DNA of 61,174 bases from Leishmania donovani (Eukaryota > Euglenozoa > Kinetoplastea > Trypanosomatida > Trypanosomatidae): positions 1,107,543-1,168,716 of the forward strand of contig NC_018258.1 in NCBI RefSeq assembly GCF_000227135.1, read 5' to 3'. Of the stretch, positions 1 through 11,248 are shown in pieces. Position 1 is the stretch's first letter. Each line of letters begins with the position of its first letter. The translations under genes were made by a program, and so were the position numbers. The notes under the pieces were generated by a model, which was given only the letters and a program-made list of their open reading frames with translations, was not told the origin of the DNA and did not search any database.

Positions 1-329
1 ATCTGTGCCTCAGCAGCCCACACGGCCGGGTGGGGGACGTTCCGCATGCTCCGCGCACATGCACACGGCGGCTCGCTCGCATGCGTCTCTTCGCGCCTCT
101 GCATGCTTTCTTCGGATGCGAGGCGCCGTGCCGGCGGTGCTTGACAGCGCGTGCGCACAAAGAGCTCAGAGCCTGTCTTCCTGGGAGGGGGGCACAGGGG
201 GCAGTCGTGGGCACCCGACGGGGAAAGCCGATTCAGCGCGAGTGAGATGTGTGTAATCAGGTCACTGCGTGCAAGGCCATAGCGTGCAACGAGGGGCTCG
301 TTGAGCGTTGAGCGATCCGCCAATCTCGC
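1..329 (+). repeat. R1 interspersed repeat, right-hand part
   Basis: This is the right half of repeat family R1. The first 175 bases or so match 31141-31315 and 54522-54697. Bases 124-329 match 34592-34797 with no difference I could see. The window begins exactly where the other copies have just left a C-run/G-run tract next to an assembly gap, so the window start is probably also a contig edge. This copy and the one at 34592 run about 150 bases further than the other two before the homology stops. No protein domain is recognisable in any frame. Confidence 0.85.
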
Positions 330-3034
330 GTGCCGTATGGGGCTCTTCGAATGATCGAAAAAGCAAGAAAAAAAGCGGTGAGCTCACGTTGACAGGCTAC
401 AATTCTGTGGTTCAGCTCCTGCGCTGCAGGTATTCACTGACATCCGAGACTCGGCGGCGAACAGACACCACCATTATGTGTTTTGTGCGTCGCTCCCTCA
501 AGCACAGGCAGTGGCTCCGGTAGAGAGAGAGAGACAATCCCACGCACAGATAGCTGCTATCACCTTATTAAAATGTGCAGCCGCGTCTGCGTTGGCTGGA
601 GACTACGCAGGAAGATGAGAAACGTAAAGCAATGAAGAAGGCCGGAAAGGAAGAGCGACGGGACGAACAGTAGCACCGATTCGACACGGGGGGAGGGAGG
701 GGAAGAAAAACTGGGCGGTACGCATGAAATCAGGACAAACGGAGCATAGGGTCGGCGATTGAAGACAGCGCCCCTCCCTCACACGCGCACAGAGACCCAC
801 GCGAGGGCGTGCGCGGTGGCGGCGGAAGAGGCGAGAGAATGTGCAAGAAGGGGGGGGGCAGTTATGGAGGTCTGACGCGCACACAGACGGAAGCTGCGCT
901 CCCTAAGCCACTTTGCGAGAAGGCCGCAGCAGTGGCGCAGCTCCGCAGTACTGGGCACATTGTTTTGGGGTGTGCATGTGCTCGCGCCACTCTGTGCCAC
1001 ATGCGTTCAGGGTGGAGCACAGAGGGCGGCACGACTCCGCCGCCTTGCTTAGCTCCGCATCGTACTTCTCGGTGGTGCGCTGACCTCTGAAGAGGAGAGA
1101 AAGCCTTCAGGCAGCAGCGGAGAGCCAAAGCCGGTGAAGAACAAAGAAGCGACAGCGAGAACGACGGCAAGACGGAGATCCCCGAATCATCGCAGAGGGC
1201 GCCGCAGCACCCGGGGAAGAGGAGAAGGGCTTGCGCAGCCCCGAGGCGAAGGAGAGGAAGAGAGAGTCCCATGTGCGAGGAGGACCAGATCTCTGGCTAC
1301 GGATATAATAATAAGCAGACACGCATGCGCGCACACATAAAAGAGCGCGGGGGTGGGGAAGAGGACACGGGGCAAGAAAAGCGACTTTCTATTTGCCTTG
1401 GCGAATGTGGAAGCGCCAGACGCGACTGAAGCAGCACAGACGAATGCAGCTTAGCAACGGCAAGTAACGCAAAGCATGGAAGAGGCAGCAGCCGTAGCGT
1501 GGGTCTTTCTCCTGACCCAGCAGGTGTCCTATTCCGCGTTAGTAGGAGGTTAGTAGAGCGTATCATGTGCCACAGAGTTGGATGCGCCTACCTCTTTTTT
1601 CTTAAAGAGAAATAGTGGTGAAGAGTGTACAGGTGCTTCCGATAGGGATACAAGACCTGCCAGCATCGACGCGGACTCTATCTCTCTCTGCCGCTGTTTC
1701 CCTGATGCGATGGCATTCCTACGTGGAGCTTGTTTGTGTGACGGAGCCGCGTTGCACCGGCGACCTCTGCTCCGTCGACTCCCGTGCAGATTCGCTTTGC
1801 CCAATGGGGCACATGCCGCGTGATCTCGTGACCAGGAAAGGGGCGGAAAAGAGCGGAGGAGATGGGGTGAGGGAGAGCTGCGTTGCATGAACGCAGCCAC
1901 AGCCAGGGAAGAGGCGGAAGAGCACCCATACCGCCTTGAAAGAATAACGAGAGGAAGCGAGTCGCACAACGTGTACCCGTGTATGGAAAACGAAACACTA
2001 TACAGCAGTCATGTAGGTGGCCAGAAGGCCCTACCCTGCTCAAAGACCCGGTGGGAGCCTCCCTTCACAACAGCATGCGTTCGCGGCGCTTACGTAAGCC
2101 CCCACCGCAGAGAAGTGCGCCGTGGGGGAAGAGGGCCTGCCAATAGGAGCCGTCGCGCTGACAGACGCCACCGGAAACAAAAAAGAGACAGGGAGAAGGG
2201 CGGCGAGTCAAGCAACGGCCTCACATACACGCCCACGAGCCGTCGCCTTGATGCGACAACGGCAATGCACAATTACAACGAGAGCACGAAAGGAGGACCA
2301 TGCGCAAGCTCATAAAACCGAAAAAGGAAAGCCAGCCTAGCTACACACATATACGGACAGAACGCCCGAGCGCAGAGAGTGCGTGAGGACTGTGGAGACG
2401 GAATTTGTGGGAGAGGGTGTGCATATGTGTGTGTGTGTGTGGGGGAGATCTTCAGCATCGCAGAAGTAAGAAGCAACGACAACAAAAAAATGCATAGAAA
2501 GGAAGAGGCAGATCGGAAAGAAGGGATCAGGCGGGGCTGGGGAGTAGTCGATAGCGAAGTAAAGAGAGAGACAAACAAAGAGATGCACCACAGAGAACGA
2601 GTGCGGGCAGGAGAGGAGGCCCGCGCATTCTCTTATTCTTGTGAGCACAATGCACAGGAGGAGCAGGGAGGACACGAAAGACGCGTGGCAGGGGGGAGGG
2701 CACACGAAAAGGCACGGCGTAGACAGAGGGAGAGAGACAGAAGGGCTTCCATGAGGAGAACCGTTGATAAAACGGCACGCGAATGCGTCAGAGGATGCAG
2801 TCGCCCCATGGGCAGAAGAAAAACAAGCTCCACAGGTACATACAACGTAAGCGAGGAATAGCGTACACGGGAAAGGCCTGCTTCATGCAGTAAGTCTGCA
2901 CGATCCCGGACAGCCCTTGCGCCCATTCGTGAAAAGGGAGTGCCGCGCTTTCTGTTTTTCTTTTTTCTGGCAGCTAGCCCTCGTACGAATCAAGAGGAAA
3001 GACCTCTCAGTGCACTTGGGCCGCCTGTCTTTGT
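330..3034. other. Intergenic spacer, no gene seen
   Basis: This spacer lies downstream of the leftmost gene. The plus strand is purine-rich, with GA-rich runs and a short TG run near 2425-2440. The open frames are short and rich in Ser, Leu, Pro and Arg, as expected from translating purine or pyrimidine tracts, and none has a recognisable domain. Part of it is presumably the 3'UTR of the gene ending at 3035. Confidence 0.6.
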
Positions 3035-4492
3035 TCACAAGCTGAGGGCGTTCCAGCGCGCCGCCTGCGCGCGCTTCCACTTCTTTAGCCGCTGCTGATG
3101 AGCCGCGAGGACCTGCGCCAGTCGCAGCTTCTCTTCCTCATTCACGCAGACGCGCTCCCAGTCGGGGGATGGCACAAAACGGGCACTTCGCACCGAGTAG
3201 CCCAGCGTTGCCTCCACGTTGAAAGGGCGACTGCGGGAAAGGTTGCTTTTGGGTCCCTCCATGATGGGTTGCGGCCACTGCCTGCCGACTTTCGATCGGG
3301 CGTGTGATGAGGCGCGTGGCGGCACCGCGGCGGCCGCCCCCACCAAGTGACAGTGCCTGCCGACGTGATGACGGTGGTGATGGCGGTCCTGCAGAGGAAA
3401 GGCGCCTCCTTGCACCACCACCTCCTCCGTGAGATTCGTGACGGTCATGGAGCTCTTCTGCTTCTGCCATGAGCGACGCGCATCAAGGCGCACACTAGGG
3501 GAGACGAGCGCCGGCTCCCAGGCGCCGCCGTCCTCCGTGTGTTCCACTACTTGGCTATGGCCTGTTGGCATCATGACACCAAAGGTATGCCGCCGCGACA
3601 GCGTGCTCTGGCTGGTGAGCACAGTGCTGGAACTCTCATCTGCTTCTGTGCTGATTGTCGCCCGCGGAAATATCGAAGAGACCTCCCAACACGACGCCGA
3701 GTCGGTGTGGCTCTCCTGCTGCCGCACGAGCCCGTATTCGACGCTCGACATGCACGACATTTCGTCCGCGTGTCTCAACACTAAGTCATCAGCGCAGTCC
3801 GACACGATGCCAAAGGAAAAGCCGCGCCGCAGGGCCCTGAGCGACTGCCTGGAAAAGGTCCTGGATGCTGTCCCGAACGCCTTGCGCGACACCGTCTTCG
3901 GTGATGCGGCGTCTTTTTTCTCCCTACCGTCGTCGCCCTTCAGATTGTATGCAGTCGCTTCCGTGCTCGGCGCCTCTGCCGCTGCGGCGTGGGAGTGAGT
4001 CACCATCGCGCGAAAGTTGTCAGGCTCTAATTCCGTTGTCCGCGGTAGGCAGTACATGGACTTGAAGGGCACCAGAGTGTAGCTGTTGTCGTCCTCGCCG
4101 CCAGGGATGTGGTACATGGAATACCTCGTGGCCGTCGGTGTCTCTGCGACGAGAAAACTGGGTGTTGCAGTGGTTTCTGCAGTGCTGCCGTGGCAGCGGT
4201 TTCGGTTTGAGGACAGCCTCTCCGCACAAGACGGCAGAAGCGGGGCTTCTATCGGCTCTGGGGCAGGCACTGTAACCGTATCCACTGCTCGCAGAGCCTC
4301 AGAAGAGTTGTCGCACCCAACACACACATCAGCTCTGGCACGCGTGGCTGACCTGTGACGACAAGAGGTTTCCCTTGTGAAGCTTTTAGGGCGCTCCGTC
4401 CTTTCCACGTGGCTGCACCGGCGGGTGAGGCCGAAACGTATCACCGCTGATGAGGAAACAACGCCCTTTTCGCGTGTACAAGTGACACCCAT
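3035..4492 (-). CDS. Hypothetical protein with N-terminal acylation-type motif and C-terminal WPQP motif
   Basis: Not recognised. The open frame extends to 4591 (518 aa), but the Met at 4492 is preferred (485 aa) because it begins MGVTCT, which fits the N-myristoylation pattern (Gly2, Thr6) with a Cys at position 5 that could be palmitoylated. That would place the protein at a membrane, perhaps plasma or flagellar; this is inference. The body is rich in Ser, Thr, Arg and Ala and looks disordered. The last 80 residues look more ordered: a segment starting RQWPQPIMEGPK resembles the C-terminus of the protein encoded at 8684-11248, and is followed by a basic, possibly helical tail. On the mRNA-sense strand a polypyrimidine tract lies about 170 nt upstream (4663-4700). 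Confidence 0.75.
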   Translation of the reverse strand: MGVTCTREKGVVSSSAVIRFGLTRRCSHVERTERPKSFTRETSCRHRSATRARADVCVGCDNSSEALRAVDTVTVPAPEPIEAPLLPSCAERLSSNRNRCHGSTAETTATPSFLVAETPTATRYSMYHIPGGEDDNSYTLVPFKSMYCLPRTTELEPDNFRAMVTHSHAAAAEAPSTEATAYNLKGDDGREKKDAASPKTVSRKAFGTASRTFSRQSLRALRRGFSFGIVSDCADDLVLRHADEMSCMSSVEYGLVRQQESHTDSASCWEVSSIFPRATISTEADESSSTVLTSQSTLSRRHTFGVMMPTGHSQVVEHTEDGGAWEPALVSPSVRLDARRSWQKQKSSMTVTNLTEEVVVQGGAFPLQDRHHHRHHVGRHCHLVGAAAAVPPRASSHARSKVGRQWPQPIMEGPKSNLSRSRPFNVEATLGYSVRSARFVPSPDWERVCVNEEEKLRLAQVLAAHQQRLKKWKRAQAARWNALSL

Positions 4493-4662
4493 CCTGCGTG
4501 TTGGACGTGTGGCGAAGCGGCAGAGCTGGAAAGAGTGAGCGGCGGGAAAGACACGTAACGAACTCAAGATCGTGTCGTTCGCGACGTGCACATGAGCAAC
4601 AACGGCGTGGGACTCGCAGTGCTCTTTACGAAAAGGACTTCCTGCGATGCAATACCAGGCAA

Positions 4663-4700
4663 GGCCGCAAGGAAAGAAAAGAGGGAGGGAGAGGAAGCGT
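4663..4700 (-). promoter_or_regulatory. Polypyrimidine tract, candidate trans-splicing signal
   Basis: The plus strand is a run of A and G, so the transcript has an almost pure pyrimidine tract about 170 nt upstream of the start at 4492. In Leishmania such tracts precede the AG where the spliced leader is added. The exact acceptor is not determined. Confidence 0.45.
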
Positions 4701-7240
4701 TAAAGGGCGGGGGTTGAGGGGGGTGCGCGGCCATATGAGGACACTACTGGACGACCAAACAGAAAAGGAGCGACGAAGAAGAACAAAAACAACAGAAAAT
4801 ATATGATGTGATAGGGTGCTCGTCGCCTGCGCATGTGACGAGGAGAAGCACAGACAGCAACGAAAGAGGCTGAGGATTGATGGGGAGTGCGGGTGGGAGA
4901 GGGACGCCGGGAACCAACAAAGCAGCAGCCGCAAAAGGTGTGTTCGACGTAACGGAAGAAACCGAAGACGCGAGAGAGGCGCTCGCTGTATAGCGCAGGC
5001 GAGCCGCGTGGAGAGCGACAGGCGACAGCGGAAGGGAGACAATGAAGGGGAAACGAGTGAGAACACTGTTGAGCCCAACGTACAGATGCAGAGGGGGGAA
5101 GGGGGAAACAACAAAAAACGAAAGCGTAAGGGGTACGCAGCGCCAAAAAAGAATAGGGAAGAGCAAACAGCGAAACGCGCACAACAACAGATATGCACAA
5201 GGCGGAGAGGAAGGCACGATATAACGTTTGTGAGGATTCCCCTGCCGAGTGGTGCGTGCCGATCTCCCTGACCGGAGTCGCGCTAAAGGGTGGCGCGAGA
5301 CACAGACTGGAAGAGAGCAGCGGGGAAGAGGAAAGGAGGGGAGGAAGGAAAGCAAAACGAGAACACAAAGGCGCCGGTAGAAGACTCAGACGATGTAAGC
5401 AACACAACAACAGCAGCAACACGCATGCACACACACACACAAGGCCAAGAAAGGAGCTCCAAAGGAGGTGGGGAGGAGATGCGGCAAAAAAGAAGCGAAT
5501 GCGAATGAAAACGGAGGAAGAAGCGGAGACGGTAACGGAGGCGCGGAGGGGGGGGGGCTGACGAGAGGGACAAGACCGATCAAACAGCGGCAAAAGCGGT
5601 GCAAAGCGAGAAGGCAACACAGGCGCAGTGGAAAGAAAGAGAAAGAGGCATAAAGTCCACCCCCTCCTCACCACTGCCGCGATAATGGGGCACTCGCGCG
5701 CCACGCCCCGGATTCAGACCAGACCCAGAAGGAGAGAAGCACAACAGCAGGGTACGAAGAGCGCGTTGCTGCGTTGACAGCCCTTTTCTACCTTTGCCCA
5801 TGCACTGTCCGACCACTTGGACTGCCGTGCTATCGACTCGTTTTGCCTTTGACTCTGATGCTGGTTTGTGGAGAGGAGACGGTGAGCCAATCACACGAAG
5901 CGAAGAAAGAGGGAAGGAGCTGCACCGCGCACTCGTCGGGCCTCTGCTCCGTGAATAGGCGCTGATCCGTTGACGGAAGCGGTGTCTCGCACGGGTATGC
6001 TTTGTGTTGCGAGTCTGACGAGAATATACCCTAAACACAATCGTGGCGCGCGTGCATAAGAGGAACGGCGAAACGGGGACCGAGAAGCAAGGAGACGAGT
6101 TTGGGGAAAAGCAGTGATGTGCGATGGCGTCAGCACGGCTTTGGCGCAAGAGAGACCACCCTCGCGACCTGTTTCCGAGCATGAAGACGTTCGCTATGAG
6201 CATAGAGTCTCTTGGCGGACCCAGGAGGGCACGACGACGCAAAACACGCAGCGCAGAGAAGGCGCCATGCTCAGCTGCTGTGGCGGCATCATTTCTTGTT
6301 TGTGATATTCAGATGGTCTTCCTTTCCTTTGAGCAAGGATCATGGTCGCTAGAGGGCCGCAAGGCACGAATTATACGTGCACGCAGAAAAGAATGGAATA
6401 AGCAACGTTCATAGACCGGGGAAAGGACGACGAGCGCACTGGCTGCCCCAGTAAGAAAAAAAGGAAAAGGATATTGAGAGCGCGCACAAGGGATGAGCCC
6501 AATGGCATCGAACGCTTCCGTGTCGCTACCGTTCGAGCACCATCGAAAAGACATATATTGAGAATGGAGACGAAGGCAGAAGGGGTGGCCACATGCGATC
6601 ACACACCGTTCAGCGATGCAACAACCCCCGTGACCCCCCTATTCCTTCCCCCAACAACAACACAAAAAGGGAAAAGGGAGAGGAGAAAAAGAGGAACACA
6701 TAAGGTACATGAACACCAGGTGGGGGTTCACACAGTTGCGAAGAGGGAAGGCAATACAGAGAAAGGGACGCGGGGCCGGAGGGCACCAACACACACACAC
6801 ACAGACAGACGAAAAAGGACTCTGTGCACGCAATGACGCCCACGCCTCAGCATATCGTGAAGAAGAGAGAGAAAAAGCAGGGTGAGGGGGATGACAGAGA
6901 GTTTAGAGGATGAGCAAGAGAAGGAGAGCCTTACACAGCACAAATGTACGATGTAAAAAAAAAACATGAAAAAAGCACAGAGAATGCCGATGAGACGAAC
7001 AGTAGAGACACCATCGAAGAGCAGAGGAGGCAGGTGGTGGTGAGGGGGGTGGGTGCGGGGCAGGCTCAGCCGCACTCACGAGTTCGCCCGTGCCCGCACT
7101 CCAAGAGGCTGAGGAGGTTCCACAAAGAAAGAAGAGAACACCAGAGTGTGACCAGGAAGGGTGGAAGTGCTAAAGCCCATGCTCCTGATGAAGCCGGCTG
7201 GTGAGGCGAGTCATGCATAGCACCGGATAGAATGCTTTTT
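4701..7240. other. Intergenic spacer, purine-rich plus strand
   Basis: No gene is supported. Frames of up to 334 aa on the minus strand (for example 4700-5704) consist almost entirely of Ser, Leu, Phe, Pro and Arg and reflect polypyrimidine sequence. Long G/A runs occur at about 5280-5560 and 6640-6790. The spacer separates the gene starting at 4492 from the upstream gene ending at 8684. Confidence 0.55.
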
Positions 7241-7845
7241 CGTCAGCGTACTCGTCTCCACAGAGCCACATAGCGCGGCCTCACCCCTCACTCTACTACC
7301 CCTTCCGCCTGTCACAGATCCCCCGCATCGCGTGGTGCGACGGCAGCCGTAGACACGCCCTACAGCAAGGCACCGGCTCAGCCATCTGAGCACGGCACCT
7401 GCCCCCAACTCTACGCACTGGCTTCCTAAAGGCTGCTTCCACCATGCCGGCCGCCACCCCCGGCGCTTCCCTCTTCTCGCGGTGGCACTCCGCCTCCGCA
7501 CACCAGTAAGCAGCGAGGGCCGGGTGAGATAGACTCGAGTTCCCTTGACACCTCGCCCATCGTATGGATGGTACAAGCGTGTCCGGTGTCACAGGCCGCT
7601 CCGACCTCGCGCCATTCAGGACCTCACCGCCTAAATCAGCAGCGATGCACCGCCCCGACCTCGCCTCGGGTCGCCGGTGCCTGACGCTGTCACCGCCAGA
7701 GGTGGTTCAGGCTTGACAGGGGATAAGGGGTGCTGCTTGGCTCCCCGCCACACAGAGTTTGGGGAGGGGCACTGAGCCCTGCGATACCACGCACTGAGGT
7801 GTCCACACGCCATCCGCTGGTGCGGAGCGAAGTGGGGTGACGCTA
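7241..7845 (+). repeat. R2 repeat, SIDER-like, copy a
   Basis: A 605 bp element that matches 22559-23163 with only one difference seen (G here, A there, near base 52 of the element). A more diverged relative lies at about 43505-44040 and a truncated one at 56299-56870. Size, intergenic placement and lack of coding capacity suggest the SIDER class of degenerate trypanosomatid retroposons, but I assign this from general resemblance only. Flanking bases on the two sides show no obvious target-site duplication. Confidence 0.8.
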
Positions 7846-8417
7846 AGACCAAGGGTAGCCGCTTCTCTTTCGCGGCACCAACTTCGGATAAAAAGACTCC
7901 ACACACATGCGTCCCCGGGCCCCCTCTCCCGGTGGAAGGCCAATGCGGGAGAGTGCACCCAATTCAAGTGGGAAGGGTGGAGGAGTTCATGGATTCTTGT
8001 GCAACGGTCTCTGCATTCTTCAAGACGATACCGAGCGAGACGAGCCACCGTCGCGGATTCTGCACGACGCATCCCGTCTGCTGTCATTTCCATGTCTCCT
8101 CTGACCTGTCCAACGACTCCCCAGTCTCGTTCGGCAAAGACAAAAAAAGAATAAGTAGAGCGTGGCCGCTGACAGCAACACCGCAAACGTCATGATGCAG
8201 CTCAAGCCACATCGAGTCCAAGATTCAAATCGACCACAGAGCGAGCCCCTCCAGTTCCGCACTCCGTCGACAGCTTCAAAGTGGTGTCGTGGAAGACGAC
8301 GTGAGACGCTCGGCGTCTTCTTACGCGAAGCCGCAGCCACACCTGCGTGCGCTCCATCACTGCTGCACACACGATGCCCGGCCTTCGTCTCTCTCTCTCA
8401 CGAGCAACTTGCGATGA

Positions 8418-8459
<42 letters not shown>

Positions 8460-8683
8460 CGCAATGGGGTAGAAACAACAAGCAAAAGGTCCGGCAAAAA
8501 ACAAACCAAACAGAAAGGCACGCCCGCAGTTGATGTGCGCTCGAGTCGAGCCCTTCACCGTCAGGGGAGCGCCCCCTTTCTTGATGTATCGAAAAAGGGC
8601 GAATGCATTCGTGTCACATCTCACAGAACCAGCACACCTCTACCATGAACGCATAACAGCAAGAACACGAAAAGAGAATCGGC
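7846..8683. other. Intergenic spacer with CA microsatellite
   Basis: This spacer runs from the R2 copy to the end of the 854-aa gene and probably contributes to that gene's 3'UTR. It contains a (CA)n run at 8419-8458. No credible coding region was seen. Confidence 0.55.
8419..8458. repeat. (CA)n dinucleotide repeat
   Basis: About twenty uninterrupted CA units. The transcript sense of the neighbouring gene would carry (TG)n in its 3'UTR. Confidence 0.95.
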
Positions 8684-11248
8684 TCATGACTTTCGATCGT
8701 CCGTTTCCTGCCGTCTCTTCGCATCCGCCAGCTTTATGGAATACCAGCACGGCGACTTCACGCGTTTCACATCGCTCAGGCGAATGCCGCTCAGTGCCGT
8801 AAAGTCCACAAACTTCGATTGGCCCGTGTACACTTTCGGACCGTTGTAAATATCCGGCTGCGGCCATGGCATCTTGGCGCTGCTACTCGGACATCCCCGT
8901 GCGCTCCCGGATCGGCCCTGCCGATGGCGTGCATAGGCAGGGAGCTGTGGTTGCGTGTGCTTCTGGTAGCCCGCGGTGAGGGAGTGGAAGTGATGCCGCT
9001 GTTGCTGTTGCTGGAACAGCTGTTGGCGCTGCTGCTGCATGATTCGGTGCCGCTTCATCTGCTCCTGCACCCGCGGGTCAGGGTGGGGCTGGTACGCCGG
9101 ATACAGATTTGTGTCGCCGTTGCTGTATTCATAGCCCCTGCCGCCCCAGCTATCGTTGGCAGATCCGTTTTGGGGTGCTTGTCGCCTCGTTCGCTGCTGG
9201 GCTGGTGCGGCCGGAGGAGGGGGAGCATCGCGAGACGGCGGTGCTTGTTGACCGTAAGAAGTGTCGGGGCCACTCCTCGTCTCGGTTGGCGAGGGTGGGC
9301 GAGTGGCACACAATTCGCTCTCGCCTTCCTTTCCCACGCGGGCTGCACCGTCATCCACAGTAAACGCGTCCGCCTCACCGAACACAAGACTCTCGTCGCT
9401 GCTGTTGGAGCTGCGGAAGTCATCCCACAAATCGCTCATGTTTGGGATCAGCAGCGGGCGGCCATCGGCATCATAGACTGACACCTCGTCGTCGTCTGTG
9501 TCGAAAACGTAGCGGCTCTCTGTTGTGGCATCGAAGATTAAGCTGTCGTTTCGCTTAGCGCCGCCGGCAGAGGCTTCCCGCAGTCGATCGTGCGGCAGCA
9601 CGTTGAGTTCCAGGGCGCCAGAAACGCTCAAGACCCTCTGCGACAGCGCCCGCGATGCCCTTACCAGTGTCTTCTTCTCCATCACCTTATTGGCAACGAG
9701 TGCAACGTACTTCCACTGCGACAGGGCTAGGCCATTAACGCGGCGCAGCATCGCTGTCCCGGCCGTCTGGCTGCACATGCTCTCCTCCATATTCTCCTCC
9801 ATCTTCGTGAGGTGCATAGCGACACTCTCAGAGGCTTCGGCTGCGGTGTCCTCTACATGCCGCCCTAGCCGCGCGTTCGAGCCACTTTCCTCATTTTGTT
9901 TTCTTTTCGAAGTCTGCCGGGACGTCATGCTCACCGGAGGAGTCGAGAAGCCCGAGGTGGTGCCGGCAAGAGAGAATACGCCGGCGCTCTGGCCCAGTGG
10001 TTGATCCAAGAAGGTGCAGTTATACATTCCTGTGGGTTCGTCGCAGCGTAGGTCGTACGAGGGTGTCATAAAGAGCGATGCAAAGTCGACACGGCTAAAA
10101 CCGGAGGCCTCGCTCGAGTCGCGGTTCTTCGCGCTCGACGAATTCGCCGGACCACTGGTAGCATCGCTGGCTCGTCTTGAAGACCGAAGCGTACGGATAC
10201 GACCGCTGTTGTTCGCTCGTCCGCCTCTGATTGCCGTGCCACTAGCACCATCGCTCATCGTTCCCGTCGTCTTGTCACGAGTGCCGCTCATGAGCCTGGA
10301 AAGATGGAGCATCGCCTCGTGAAAGTTTTTCTCGCCTTCGGGTTCATGCACGAACGCATTGTTGTTCACGCTATTACCATCCGTGTTCCTCCTCGGAACT
10401 GTATCACGGGCCGGCTCGCCAGCGCCCTTGGGCGCAGGGGACGGCTGCGGCACTGCGAGTGTCCGACACTGCAGCAGAGAGTACGGCGGCGCTGAAGGAT
10501 GGGGCAGCGGACAGCCTTCATGCACCTCAGGCCCACTGTTGTCGTAGAGAGTCCCGTACGCGACACAGTTGTCTAGAGTATGCGCCAAATCCGCTGTGAG
10601 CCGGCGGAGCATTGGGTAGCTACCCACGCCTCCCTCGTTGTCAGCAGCCTTCGGTGTCGAGGCGGTAGCGCTGTGTGGACCAAGCGGCGCCTTGGCGTTG
10701 GCCCGTGGTGGACGCTGTTGACCTTCGCGCAGCGGTGCTACAGGAGACGTCGTTGGCTGCCACTGTGAAGGCGATGCCAGGAAAGAGGTGTGACAGTCAC
10801 TCCTTGTCGGTGATGCACTGAGCGCTTTTATGGACTGCTGCTGCTGGGCTGGCGAACGCGAAAGGGGCGGCGCGCCACTAATCGAGGGTAGACATGTGCC
10901 TTGGCTTGCATCTCCGGTGGCCTTGCCGCTCACTGGTCGGTCCGACACCGAGGAAGGAGAGAAGCCACTGCTTTCTGCAAGTTGCCCATCAGCGCTTCTG
11001 TGAGACCTGGTCTGCGATCTGTCGGAGGGCACGCAAAGGGGGTTGCTCTGTTGGTTCCTTGCCGTTGTAGCCGACCGCGCGCAAGGCTTGGGTGAACTGT
11101 CGGGGATGTGCGGCGGAGGCCCGTCGCCGCTGGTGCTGGGAGCCGAATCTGGTCTGCATATCCTCTCCTTTGTCACCTTCCAGAGGGCGCTCAGTTTTTC
11201 GAGCATTTGGGTGCCTGCGAGGACGCGACGTTTTCGAAGAGGCAGCAC
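8684..11248 (-). CDS. Hypothetical 854-aa protein with polyQ stretch and C-terminal WPQP motif
   Basis: Not recognised. The frame is open for 854 residues; Met15 at 11206 is an alternative start. The N-terminal two thirds are rich in Ser, Pro and Arg and look disordered. A more ordered-looking block lies around residues 495-610 (it includes SQWKYVALVANKVMEKK and an acidic patch ending near DLWDDF). A Gln-rich, possibly coiled segment lies around residues 730-755. The C-terminus begins MPWPQPDIYNGPK and resembles that of the protein at 3035-4492, sharing WPQP, an Ile, GPK, and a later Ser-Pro-x-Trp. A polyT tract with a good AG acceptor lies about 610 nt upstream (11861-11912). Function is unknown. 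Confidence 0.8.
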   Translation of the reverse strand: MLPLRKRRVLAGTQMLEKLSALWKVTKERICRPDSAPSTSGDGPPPHIPDSSPKPCARSATTARNQQSNPLCVPSDRSQTRSHRSADGQLAESSGFSPSSVSDRPVSGKATGDASQGTCLPSISGAPPLSRSPAQQQQSIKALSASPTRSDCHTSFLASPSQWQPTTSPVAPLREGQQRPPRANAKAPLGPHSATASTPKAADNEGGVGSYPMLRRLTADLAHTLDNCVAYGTLYDNSGPEVHEGCPLPHPSAPPYSLLQCRTLAVPQPSPAPKGAGEPARDTVPRRNTDGNSVNNNAFVHEPEGEKNFHEAMLHLSRLMSGTRDKTTGTMSDGASGTAIRGGRANNSGRIRTLRSSRRASDATSGPANSSSAKNRDSSEASGFSRVDFASLFMTPSYDLRCDEPTGMYNCTFLDQPLGQSAGVFSLAGTTSGFSTPPVSMTSRQTSKRKQNEESGSNARLGRHVEDTAAEASESVAMHLTKMEENMEESMCSQTAGTAMLRRVNGLALSQWKYVALVANKVMEKKTLVRASRALSQRVLSVSGALELNVLPHDRLREASAGGAKRNDSLIFDATTESRYVFDTDDDEVSVYDADGRPLLIPNMSDLWDDFRSSNSSDESLVFGEADAFTVDDGAARVGKEGESELCATRPPSPTETRSGPDTSYGQQAPPSRDAPPPPAAPAQQRTRRQAPQNGSANDSWGGRGYEYSNGDTNLYPAYQPHPDPRVQEQMKRHRIMQQQRQQLFQQQQQRHHFHSLTAGYQKHTQPQLPAYARHRQGRSGSARGCPSSSAKMPWPQPDIYNGPKVYTGQSKFVDFTALSGIRLSDVKRVKSPCWYSIKLADAKRRQETDDRKS

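Noticed and set aside
4700..5704. 334-aa minus-strand open frame
   Set aside because: Almost only Ser, Leu, Phe, Pro and Arg from a long polypyrimidine region, with other frames open in parallel; no domain.
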